From: an uncultured Bacilli bacterium
GTDB taxonomy: Bacteria; Bacillota_I; Bacilli_A; RF39; UBA660
Length of the DNA: 12,913 bases
Assembly: GCA_947625315.1 (NCBI GenBank)
Contig: CANQOE010000017.1
Location: 1 to 12,913 of the forward strand
Direction of reading: 5' to 3'
The notes under the pieces are model-generated. The model did not search any database and was not told the origin of the DNA. It saw nothing but the letters and a program-made list of their open reading frames with translations. How positions within the stretch are numbered: the stretch's first letter is position 1; each line of letters begins with the position of its first letter. A program made the position numbers and the translations under genes. Below are positions 1-6,692 of this stretch, piece after piece.

Positions 1-84
1 AATTTTCTCGCTTCCTTAATTTCTGTAACGTTTTAACTTTGTATTTGCATTTAAAGTTTATTAAAATTATGGTTTAAATAATTT
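1..84. other. AT-rich intergenic edge, possible SD for a gene off the left end
   Basis: I see no ORF worth calling here. On the minus strand there is an AAGGAAG stretch at 11-17, the right kind of sequence and in the right place to be the Shine-Dalgarno site of a leftward gene whose start codon would lie just beyond position 1. The canonical leftward promoter at 173-201 would transcribe this stretch as a leader of about 165 nt. The gene itself is not in the window, so this is only a suggestion. Confidence 0.25.
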
Positions 85-150
85 TTAGCAAGTTCCAATT
101 GTTTTATTTTTTTGTGAATTTTTTTTAACAATTGTAAAGTTGTTTTTCAT
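85..150 (-). CDS. possible 21-residue leader peptide or micro-ORF
   Basis: A short minus-strand ORF with an ATG start at 148-150 and a TAA stop at 85-87. It begins MKNNFTIVKK and is lysine/asparagine-rich, with no recognisable family. In its favour, it lies about 17 nt downstream of the predicted start of a canonical leftward promoter (173-201), and an AAAGGG ribosome-site-like stretch precedes the ATG by a workable distance. Against it, AT-rich DNA makes such ORFs easily by chance and the composition is low-complexity. It could be a leader peptide of a gene off the left edge, or nothing. Confidence 0.2.
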   Translation of the reverse strand: MKNNFTIVKKNSQKNKTIGTC

Positions 151-172
151 TTAGTATTTTCCCTTTGCTAGT

Positions 173-201
173 ATTGTACTGCATTTTTTCCAAAACATCA
201 A
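173..201 (-). promoter_or_regulatory. leftward sigma-A-type promoter
   Basis: On the minus strand, TTGATG (196-201) and TACAAT (173-178) are separated by exactly 17 bp, a near-consensus housekeeping promoter. Transcription would start around 166-168 and run left out of the window. No complete gene lies downstream inside the window. Confidence 0.5.
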
Positions 202-274
202 CAAAAACAATTTTCACTAATAAAAATTATAAGTTTACCAATTTCAAAATATGAAAATAAGTATTAAAAAATAA

Positions 275-305
275 TTGACTTTTTCTTAAAAAAATAATAT
301 ATAAT
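275..305 (+). promoter_or_regulatory. rightward promoter for the tandem pseudoknot RNA
   Basis: TTGACT at 275-280 and a perfect TATAAT at 300-305, spaced by 19 bp, slightly longer than the ideal 17. The predicted start is near 311-313. The -10 box overlaps the left arm of the 14-bp inverted repeat at 302-338, so a protein bound there would block this promoter. The only thing downstream is the tandem structured RNA and its terminator. Confidence 0.45.
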
Positions 306-338
306 TACTTAATTACTTTAATAATAATTAAGTAATTA
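302..338. repeat. 14-bp perfect inverted repeat over the -10/start region
   Basis: The arm at 302-315 (TAATTACTTAATTA preceded by T at 302 in register) is the exact reverse complement of 325-338, with a 9-nt spacer (316-324). Both arms are A/T-rich with one C/G pair. The predicted transcription start of the neighbouring promoter falls inside the left arm. That makes a DNA-level operator more likely than an RNA hairpin, because the RNA would lack most of the left arm. Unknown binding protein. Long A/T palindromes also arise by chance in DNA this rich in A and T, though 14 perfect pairs is long. Confidence 0.45.
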
Positions 339-411
339 AAAAAGCTAGTGATTCCCACTATTGAGAGGAATTTAAAAAAGCGGTGATTCCCACCATAAGA
401 GGAACTTAAAA
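338..411 (+). repeat. two tandem ~35-nt direct repeats plus partial third
   Basis: Unit 1 runs about 338-373 and unit 2 about 374-407. Both read AAAAAAGC, then a stem arm ending GTG, then ATTCCCAC, then a short spacer ending GAGGAA. The two GTGATTCCCAC cores are 35 nt apart. A third AAAAAAG at about 408-414 begins another unit that is replaced by the terminator hairpin. There are no unrelated spacers between the units, so this is not a CRISPR array. Confidence 0.75.
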
Positions 412-439
412 AAGAACTAGAGAGCAAACTCTAGTTTTT
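412..439. terminator. bidirectional intrinsic terminator between the small RNA and the clpX-like gene
   Basis: AACTAGAG (415-422) pairs perfectly with CTCTAGTT (429-436) around the loop AGCAAA. A G-T and two A-T pairs extend the stem to 412-439. On the plus strand it ends in five T. On the minus strand the hairpin is followed by C and six T. It therefore suits both the rightward small RNA and the leftward clpX-like gene, whose stop is at 467-469. Confidence 0.7.
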
Positions 440-466
440 AACATTTGATAAGTAATTTTAAAAGAT

Positions 467-1818
467 TTATCTTTTTTTAGTTAGTACATATGGTCTTTCA
501 TCATTAGTAGGTCTTGTTAAATTTATTGCCGAATATTCTCCTGCAAAAATTCTAAACATTGCACTACTGATAGTGTCATCAAAAACTGTTTTTAAACTTC
601 TGGCTCCACTATTTAAAGCTATAGCTTTTTCGGCAATATAATCAATAAAATCTTCATCATAGGAAAATTCTATATTCATAGATTCAAATAATAATTTATA
701 TGTATTTAAGGGACTAAAATCAGATTCTATTAAAATTTTCTTAATATCTTCTTTTGATAAAGTATTCATTGCAACTAATTTTGAAAATCTTCCCATTAAT
801 TCGCGCATTATTCCATAATTTACAAAGTCAGTTGTTGATACCTGGAATAATCATCATTATCTACTATTCCAGTAAATGCCCCTAAAGCAACAACTGAAAG
901 TTTTGATGTATCAAATTTTTTATCTCCAAAATAAAATGTTGAACCATCTAATAATTTTAATAATGACCTTTGAACCCCAATTCTAGAAACATGGTCTTTA
1001 GAATATTTATCTTTTTCGGCTAATTTATCAAATTCATCAATAACTAAAATACCTTTTTGGGCTTTTTCAATGTCTTTTCTAGCCGCTAGATACAAATTTT
1101 CTAACATATCCGTAATATTTCGTCCTACATAACCAGTTTCGGAAAGAGATGTAGCATCTTCAATTACGATAGGTATTTCATAAATATTAGCTATTCTTTT
1201 TAAAATTTCGGTTTTTCCTGTTCCCGTAGAACCATACACAATAATGTTTTCTTTTAATTTGGCTATCATATCAATACCAAGGGTTAGATTTATAACTCTT
1301 TGATTTTTAAAAAGCGCGGTTAATATTTGCATAATTTGTTCATCTTGCGAAATAATTGTTTTCTTAATTGTTGAGTACATTTGCGAAATATCAGTATTGT
1401 TATTTAAAATTTTATCATCATAATCTTTAGTTGCCCCATATATTTTTTGTAATAATTCTTGATTAGTTATTCTTAAAAGAGAATTTTTATTCAAATCATA
1501 AGTGAAATATTCGCCAATATGGTCATGATAAAGACTCAAATTCTTAAAATCATTGAGATCAAATGTCCAATTATTTTGGCTACTAAGTTCACTAAAGGTT
1601 TTAACATCATCAATCATATGAAAAGCAGAATCAGGAAATATTACTTTTCCAGCCAATTTTCCTGTTAAAACAACAAAGGCTTTTCCATTAGTATTGAAAT
1701 TATAATAAAAACCACAACAAGGTTCTAGTTTTTTATAATATATTTGTTTTTGACCATCAATAATACATTCTTTTTTCTTATATATATTGGCTAAACAAAC
1801 AAAGTTCATAGCATCCAT
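467..1818 (-). pseudogene. ClpX-like AAA+ unfoldase, frameshifted
   Basis: An AAA+ ATPase related to the ClpX unfoldase, in two frames. The 5' part (820-1818, 332 residues) has an N-terminal region of about 190 residues that is not the ClpX zinc domain. It then carries Walker A GSTGTGKT (196-203), the ClpX-type pore loop GYVG (229-232), Walker B with IDEFDK (260-265) and GAFTGI. It then ends abruptly after SRYQQLTL. The 3' part (467-850) resumes in the -1 frame with DFVNYGIMRELMGRF, as in the ClpX segment before the small domain, and the sensor-2 motif GARSL. Losing one base between 820 and 850 explains both. No slippery heptamer is present, so a programmed shift is unlikely. Joined, only about 15 residues separate GAFTGI from DFVNYG, leaving no room for the ClpP-docking IGF loop. 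This suggests a ClpP-independent unfoldase before it broke. The start is ATG 1816-1818 with GAGGTGG seven bases upstream. A sequencing error is the other explanation. Confidence 0.75.
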
Positions 1819-1844
1819 AAATGTTCCACCTCTAATAGTTATTT

Positions 1845-1872
1845 ATTATAATATAAAATTTAAAAATGTCAA
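1845..1872 (-). promoter_or_regulatory. promoter of the clpX-like gene
   Basis: Consensus TTGACA (1867-1872) and TATAAT (1845-1850) on the minus strand with a 16-bp spacer. The predicted start near 1838 gives a leader of about 20 nt containing the GAGGTGG ribosome site. The promoter is intact although the gene is frameshifted, so any damage is recent or is a sequence error. Confidence 0.65.
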
Positions 1873-1927
1873 TTAAATAACATAAGTAGTTCAATTTTTC
1901 ATATATTTTAGTATCTAGGAGTATGTA

Positions 1928-3106
1928 ATGAAAAATTTTATTAATTATATTGTTTATGATAAAAAAGAAAATTTACATGATGAAACTAAAATGGTAAGAG
2001 GGGCTTTAGGTCATGACCCATTATCCGGTTCGATTAGTTTTCCTATTTTTCAAACCGCTACATATCGCCATATAAGTATTAAAGAGAATACTAGTTTTAA
2101 TTATAGTCGTATTATTAATCCCACTCGTTTAGAGTTAGAGCGAACTATGGCTTTACTTGACCATGGTTATCAAGCTTTTGCTTTATCTAGTGGTATGAGC
2201 GCAGTAACTTTAGCTTTATCGATGTTAAAACCAAATGAACATCTCTTACTTAGTGATGATGTTTATGGAGGTACGCTTCGAGCTTGTGATGAAGTTTTAA
2301 AAAATAATGGCATAAATTATACCCAAGTTGATTTTACTAATTTAGACGAAGTAAAATCAAGTATTAAAGATAATACCAAAATGTTTTTTATTGAAACACC
2401 TACTAATCCAATGATGAAAGTTGCCGACATTCAAAAAATTTCGGAAATTGCACATGCTAAAGGTATATGTGTAGTTGTTGATAATACCTTTTTAACTCCT
2501 TATTATCAAAAACCTTTATTACTGGGCGCCGATTTAGTCGTTTATAGTGCTTCTAAATATTTAGGAGGTCATAATGATATAATCGCCGGGATTTTAGTTG
2601 TTAAAACGAAAGAACAAGCAGAATTTTTTGCTTTACAAAATGCTGTTTATGGGGCCTCTTTAGCTCCCCATGATTCTTGGTTAGCTCTAAGAGGTCTAAA
2701 AACTTTAGCTATTAGAATGCAAGCCCATAGTTCCAATGCCTCTCAAGTTGCCGAATTTTTAAAACAGCATCCTAAAGTTAAAAAAGTCTATTATGTTGGT
2801 GATAAAAGTCATCCTAACTATGAACTTAGTCAAAAACAAACTACTGGTTTTGGAGGGATGATTTCTTTTGAACTCGATTCGATGGCTACAGTGGATAAAT
2901 TTTTAGAAAGAATAAAACTTATTTTATTCGCCGAAAGTTTAGGTGGTGTTGAAAGCTTAGTTACCCATCCTTTAAGTCGTACTCATAGTGAAATACCTAA
3001 AGAAACTTGTGAAAAATTGGGAATTACTCCCACCTTATTAAGATTATCGGTAGGTATTGAACATGTTGATGATATAATAAATGATTTAAAACAAGCTTTA
3101 GAATAG
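1928..3106 (+). CDS. Cys/Met metabolism PLP enzyme (cystathionine gamma-synthase / beta- or gamma-lyase type)
   Basis: A 392-residue member of the Cys/Met-metabolism PLP family (fold type I), which interconverts cysteine, homocysteine and methionine precursors in the cytoplasm. Visible landmarks: the partner-subunit motif NYSR (58-61), SSGMSA (87-92), DVYGGT (111-116), the PLP-ring aspartate in VVDNTF (183-188), the PLP-binding lysine K210 in YSASKYLGGHND, and ESLGGVESLVTHP near the C-terminus. Family members with different reactions (synthase versus beta- or gamma-lyase) share these motifs, so the exact reaction cannot be read here. The start ATG 1928 has AGGAG six bases upstream. It gives about 20 residues more than many relatives; an internal Met22 exists but has no ribosome site. 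It leads a run with dapF and murE (8-nt gap to dapF). I found no convincing plus-strand promoter just upstream. Confidence 0.9.
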   Translation: MKNFINYIVYDKKENLHDETKMVRGALGHDPLSGSISFPIFQTATYRHISIKENTSFNYSRIINPTRLELERTMALLDHGYQAFALSSGMSAVTLALSMLKPNEHLLLSDDVYGGTLRACDEVLKNNGINYTQVDFTNLDEVKSSIKDNTKMFFIETPTNPMMKVADIQKISEIAHAKGICVVVDNTFLTPYYQKPLLLGADLVVYSASKYLGGHNDIIAGILVVKTKEQAEFFALQNAVYGASLAPHDSWLALRGLKTLAIRMQAHSSNASQVAEFLKQHPKVKKVYYVGDKSHPNYELSQKQTTGFGGMISFELDSMATVDKFLERIKLILFAESLGGVESLVTHPLSRTHSEIPKETCEKLGITPTLLRLSVGIEHVDDIINDLKQALE

Positions 3107-3114
3107 GGGATATT

Positions 3115-3948
3115 ATGAAATTTAGTAAAATGCAAGCTTTAGGAAATGATTATATTTATCTAGATGGTATTAATCAAGAAATAAAAGAACCTAATATTTT
3201 AGCTCAAAAATTATGTAATCGCCATTTTCAAATTGGTTCTGATGGTTTAATTATTGCTGAGGCAAGTTCCAAAGCTGACTTAAAAATGCGCGTTTTTAAT
3301 CCCGATGGTAGTGAAGCCCAAATGTGTGGTAATGCTCTAAGAAGTATTGCTAAATTTGCTTATTTAAATAAATTAGTACCTAAAACGCATATTTTTATTG
3401 AAACTTTAGGAGGTATTAAAGAAGTATTTTTAGATATTCAAGATAGCCAAGTCGTTAATATTAAAGCTAATATTGGTCAACCTATTTTTAAACCTAGTTT
3501 AATTCCACTAGATAGTCCTAAAGACAAATTTATTGAAGAAGAATTAACTATTTTAGATAAAAAATTTAAAGTTAGTGCCTTATCTTGGGGCAATCCTCAT
3601 GCCGTTGTTTTTGTCCCCGATGTAGCTAATTTTGCTGTTTCTAAGTATGGTCCCGCCATTGAAAATCATCATTTATTTTTAGAAAAGACCAATGTAACTT
3701 TTGTTGAAGTCTTAGATAAAAATCATTTATTTATTCGCGAATGGGAAAGAGGTACTGGGGAAACTTTAGCCTGTGCTACTGGTTGTGCTTCGGCTTTAGT
3801 TATTGCTAATTTATTAGGTTTATGTTCTTCTCATGTTTTAGTAAAACAACTGGGAGGTACTCTAAAGTTGAGTTATGATTTAACTAAAGGTTTAACTATG
3901 GAAGGACCTAGTACTTTAGTTTTTGAAGGAGAGTTAAAAAATATATGA
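3115..3948 (+). CDS. dapF: diaminopimelate epimerase
   Basis: Converts LL- to meso-diaminopimelate, the last step before lysine and the cross-linking residue of DAP-type peptidoglycan. At 277 residues it is normal length. It opens with the typical FSKMQALGNDY. The family signature NPDGSEAQMCGNALR (62-76) carries catalytic Cys71, and GTGETLACATGCAS (213-226) carries catalytic Cys220. The usual Gly after the second catalytic Cys (ACGTG) is Ala here, and an extra Cys lies at 224. GNPHAV (159-164) is also conserved. The PLP-enzyme gene ends 8 nt before its ATG, with AGGGGA as ribosome site. Its TGA stop overlaps the murE ATG by four bases, so the two are translationally coupled and the DAP product is made alongside the enzyme that uses it. 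Confidence 0.96.
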   Translation: MKFSKMQALGNDYIYLDGINQEIKEPNILAQKLCNRHFQIGSDGLIIAEASSKADLKMRVFNPDGSEAQMCGNALRSIAKFAYLNKLVPKTHIFIETLGGIKEVFLDIQDSQVVNIKANIGQPIFKPSLIPLDSPKDKFIEEELTILDKKFKVSALSWGNPHAVVFVPDVANFAVSKYGPAIENHHLFLEKTNVTFVEVLDKNHLFIREWERGTGETLACATGCASALVIANLLGLCSSHVLVKQLGGTLKLSYDLTKGLTMEGPSTLVFEGELKNI

Positions 3949-5399
3949 AATTAACAAGTGTTTTAAAAGATATTGATTATACTTTAATTAAAGGTTCTTT
4001 AGATATCGATATTCAAGATATAAAATATGATTCTCGTAAAATCGAACCTAATGATATTTATGTTGCTATTAAAGGATATAACCTCAATGGCCATGATTTT
4101 ATCCCGGAAGCTATTGAAAAAAAAGCTCGCGTAATTATCATTGAAGAATTAGTCAATATTTATGGAGATGCTACCATTATCATGGTTAAATCCACCAAAG
4201 AAGCTTTAGCTAAATTATCTCAAAATTATTTTGGCCATCCCGATAAAGAATTATTTTTAATCGGTGTTACTGGTACAACTGGCAAAACTACAACTACCCA
4301 TATTATCAAAGATTTAATTTCTTTAAAATATTCCTGTGGTTTAATTGGCAGTAATGGTATTAAATATTTAGATCAAGTTATTTTAACCGATAATACTACT
4401 CCCGATAGTTATACTATTTATAAATATTTAAGAGAAATGTTAAATAACCATATTACTCATGTCGTAATTGAAGCTTCTTCGCAAAGTTTTAAATTAGCTC
4501 GTTTACTTGGTATAACTTTTGATATAGGAGTTTTAACTAATCTAACAAGCGACCATATAAGCCCTAAAGAACATGCCAATCAAGCAGAATATTTAGCTTG
4601 TAAAAAAGAGTTATTTAAAAACTCTAAGCAAATAGTTATTAATAATGATTCTTTGTATTTAGATATTATTTTAAAAGACATAGATAAACCGCTTATTACT
4701 TATGGTCTAAAAAATGAAGCTGATTTACATTTAAAAAGTTATGAATTAATTAATAACGAAGAGTTTATTGGTTCCAAGTTTTCGACTGAAGGTTTAATAA
4801 ACGCTGAATTTAATTTAGCTATGCCCGGTTTATTTAATATTTATAATGCTTTATGTGCTCTTTGTGTTTTAGCTTTACTAGATATTGATATTTTAAAAAT
4901 TAAAGAAAAACTACTAACCATTAAAGTTCGAGGTCGCATGAACTGTGTAGTTAATAATCCTGATTATAAAGTTATTATTGATTATGCGCACGCTCAAGAT
5001 AGTTTAGAAAAATTGGTGGCCACTATGCAAGATTATCACCCCAATCGGTTAATTAGTATTTTTGGAGGTGGAGGAAATCGGGATAAACAAAGACGTTATG
5101 CTCTAGGTAGTATTATTGGGGCTTCTTCGGATTTATGTATCTTAACGATGGATAATCCTCGTTTTGAAGAACTAAATAAAATAAATGCTGACATTAAAGA
5201 AGGTTTAAATCAAGTAAATGCTAAATATATCGAAATAATGGATCGTAAAGAAGCTATCTATTATGCTTTAGATAATCATCAAAAAGGGGATATTATCTTA
5301 TTAATTGGTAAAGGCCATGAAGAATATCAAGATATTAAAGGTTCTAAATACTATTTTAGTGAAGAAGCTGTTTTAAAGGAATATTTTGCCAATAATTAA
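3945..5399 (+). CDS. murE: UDP-MurNAc-tripeptide synthetase, meso-DAP type
   Basis: An ATP-dependent ligase that adds the third residue to UDP-MurNAc-L-Ala-D-Glu in the cytoplasm. Seen: substrate-domain motif YDSRKIEPNDIYVAIKGYNLNGH (start 28, a normal MurE N-domain), P-loop GTTGKTTT (110-117), EASS with Glu176, SDHIS with His204, the lysine region ACKKELF (Lys220 is the likely carbamylated residue), NIYNAL, RGRM (329-332), DYAH, FGGGGNRDKQRR, and DNPR at 403-406. In characterised MurE enzymes DNPR marks selectivity for meso-diaminopimelate, whose carboxylate the Arg contacts. This agrees with the coupled dapF upstream. Length (484) is typical. The ATG overlaps the dapF stop as ATGA, and GGAGAG lies 11 bases upstream. 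All catalytic residues look intact. Confidence 0.95.
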   Translation: MKLTSVLKDIDYTLIKGSLDIDIQDIKYDSRKIEPNDIYVAIKGYNLNGHDFIPEAIEKKARVIIIEELVNIYGDATIIMVKSTKEALAKLSQNYFGHPDKELFLIGVTGTTGKTTTTHIIKDLISLKYSCGLIGSNGIKYLDQVILTDNTTPDSYTIYKYLREMLNNHITHVVIEASSQSFKLARLLGITFDIGVLTNLTSDHISPKEHANQAEYLACKKELFKNSKQIVINNDSLYLDIILKDIDKPLITYGLKNEADLHLKSYELINNEEFIGSKFSTEGLINAEFNLAMPGLFNIYNALCALCVLALLDIDILKIKEKLLTIKVRGRMNCVVNNPDYKVIIDYAHAQDSLEKLVATMQDYHPNRLISIFGGGGNRDKQRRYALGSIIGASSDLCILTMDNPRFEELNKINADIKEGLNQVNAKYIEIMDRKEAIYYALDNHQKGDIILLIGKGHEEYQDIKGSKYYFSEEAVLKEYFANN

Positions 5400-5422
5400 T
5401 TTAAAAAATAGTCAATAAAACT

Positions 5423-5451
5423 TTGACTTATTCTTTAATAGATAGTATAAT
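5423..5451 (+). promoter_or_regulatory. promoter of the ATP-grasp / second Mur ligase operon
   Basis: TTGACT (5423-5428) and TATAAT (5446-5451) with an ideal 17-bp spacer, in the 75-bp gap after murE. Predicted start near 5458. AGTCAA (5410-5415) is the reverse complement of the -35 box, 7 bases away, and could be a weak operator or the remains of a terminator. The ligase pair therefore need not be expressed with dapF-murE. Confidence 0.65.
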
Positions 5452-5474
5452 TAATTTAAGAGAAGTGATTAGAA

Positions 5475-6692
5475 ATGAAACTAAAAATGCGGAATTTTAA
5501 AGCGGTTTTACTAGGTAGTGATATAAATACTTATAGTATGGCTCGCGCTTTTTACGAAGAATATAATATTAAAACCACCGTCATTGGTAAGTATTATACT
5601 GGACCTAGTTATAATAGTAAAATAATTGATTTTTATGCTTACGAAGATTTAGATACTAAAAAACGTTTTTTACAAGTATTAAATGATTATGCTAAACAAG
5701 AAAAAGATAAGAAATTAATTCTTCTTGGCTGTGGGGATAATTATGTTCGTTTAATTATTGAAAACAAAAAAGCTTTAGCTAAAAATTATTTAATACCTTA
5801 TATTGATTTAGATTTAATGGAAAAGTTAATTAAAAAAGAAGAATTTTATAAAATGTGCGATAAATATAACTTAGCTTATCCTAAAACTTTTATTTATAAA
5901 AAAGAAATGAATAATGATTTTAAACTACCTTTTAAATATCCCGTAATATTAAAGCCATCTAACAGTGTTGATTATTTTGCTCATGAATTTCCGGGTCAAT
6001 ACAAAGTCTATAAAATTGAAGATGAATCTCAATTATTAAAAGTAATTGAAGAAATATACAATGCTGGTTATACTGATGATTTAATAATTCAAGATTTTAT
6101 CCCCGGTGATGATAGTTATATGCGCGTTATGACTTGTTATTCTAATTCTTTAGGTCAAGTTAAATTAATGAGTTTAGGCCATACTATGCTTGAAGAACAT
6201 ACCCCTCATGGTATTGGTAATCATGCGGTAATTATTAATGAATTTAATGAAGAACTTTCTTTAAAAATTAAAAATTTCTTAGAAAGTATTCATTATGTTG
6301 GCTATTCTAATTTTGATATTAAATATGATGAACGTGATAAAACTTATAAAGTTTTTGAAATAAATATTCGTCAAGGACGTAGTAACTTTTATGTCACTGC
6401 TGGTGGTTATAATTTAGCTAAATATTTAGTTGATGATTTAATTGAAGGCATTGATAATCCTTTTACTATTGCTAATAATCCCCATTTATGGACCATGATC
6501 CCTTTAAAAATAGCTTATACTTATGTTAAAAATCCCGAATATGTCCAAGAAATGCATAAGCTAGTTAAAGAAGGTAAAGTTACTAATCCTTTATTCTTTA
6601 AGAAAGATAATCATTTTAAAAGAACTATTCGTCTTCTTAAAGCCCATTTTAAACAATTTAAAAAATTTAAAAAATACTTAGGAGGAAAATAA
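5475..6692 (+). CDS. ATP-grasp carboxylate-amine ligase, D-aspartate ligase-like
   Basis: A 405-residue ATP-grasp ligase, predicted to activate a carboxylate as an acyl-phosphate and join it to an amine. Seen: N-terminal LLGSDINTYSMARAF (12-26), LLGCGDNY (83-90), PYIDLDLM, the ATP-lysine in PVILKPSNSV (156-165), IIQDFIPGDDS (204-214) and the metal-binding FEINIRQGRS (294-303). From memory, the order and wording of these motifs match Enterococcus faecium D-Asp ligase (Aslfm), which adds D-aspartate to the stem-peptide lysine of UDP-MurNAc-pentapeptide. Its neighbours, murE upstream and a MurE-like ligase overlapping downstream by one base (TAATG), support a cell-wall role. The substrate is inferred only; the DAP-type murE next door means the acceptor may differ from enterococci. 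The C-terminus (380-403) is very Lys/Phe-rich and could touch the membrane. Start ATG 5475 follows the weak AGAAGTGA; Met5 is an alternative without a ribosome site. Confidence 0.85.
   Translation: MKLKMRNFKAVLLGSDINTYSMARAFYEEYNIKTTVIGKYYTGPSYNSKIIDFYAYEDLDTKKRFLQVLNDYAKQEKDKKLILLGCGDNYVRLIIENKKALAKNYLIPYIDLDLMEKLIKKEEFYKMCDKYNLAYPKTFIYKKEMNNDFKLPFKYPVILKPSNSVDYFAHEFPGQYKVYKIEDESQLLKVIEEIYNAGYTDDLIIQDFIPGDDSYMRVMTCYSNSLGQVKLMSLGHTMLEEHTPHGIGNHAVIINEFNEELSLKIKNFLESIHYVGYSNFDIKYDERDKTYKVFEINIRQGRSNFYVTAGGYNLAKYLVDDLIEGIDNPFTIANNPHLWTMIPLKIAYTYVKNPEYVQEMHKLVKEGKVTNPLFFKKDNHFKRTIRLLKAHFKQFKKFKKYLGGK

Larger units (their letters stand above)
311..439 (+). ncRNA. candidate small RNA with two tandem H-type pseudoknots (type III antitoxin-like)
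   Basis: Seen: a promoter (275-305), two tandem ~35-nt units, the start of a third unit, then a hairpin terminator (412-439), with no ORF inside. Unit 1: stem 1 is TAGTG (346-350) with CACTA (356-360); the loop TTCC (352-355) pairs with GGAA (367-370). Unit 2: stem 1 is GGTG (382-385) with CACC (391-394); the loop TTCC (387-390) pairs with GGAA (401-404). In both, the first loop is one A and the last loop is 6 nt. One stem-1 pair changes from A-T to G-C between units, a compensatory change that argues for RNA function. Units are joined by TTAAAAAAG linkers. Known: antitoxin RNAs of type III toxin-antitoxin systems are tandem ~34-50-nt pseudoknots between a promoter and a terminator, followed by the toxin gene. 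Inferred: this is such an RNA or a relic of one. No toxin follows, so identity is open. The start coordinate is predicted. Confidence 0.45.

Noticed and set aside
338..411. CRISPR-like repeats
   Set aside because: Only two ~35-nt units in direct tandem with no unrelated spacers and no cas gene; differences between units preserve RNA pairing instead.
338..411. preQ1, mini-ykkC or fluoride riboswitch
   Set aside because: The pseudoknot shape recalls preQ1-I, but the conserved riboswitch cores are absent and no gene follows in the same direction.
820..850. Programmed -1 frameshift in the clpX-like gene
   Set aside because: No X XXY YYZ slippery heptamer in the overlap and no clear stimulatory hairpin; a mutation or sequence error is simpler.
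1840..1927. Plus-strand promoter for the PLP-enzyme gene
   Set aside because: A TATAAT occurs at 1847-1852 on the plus strand, but it is the mirror of the minus-strand -10 box and has no -35 partner. I found no other acceptable pair.
3945..3948. TGA read as tryptophan (Mollicutes code)
   Set aside because: TGA ends dapF exactly at the murE start, and tryptophans at conserved places use TGG.
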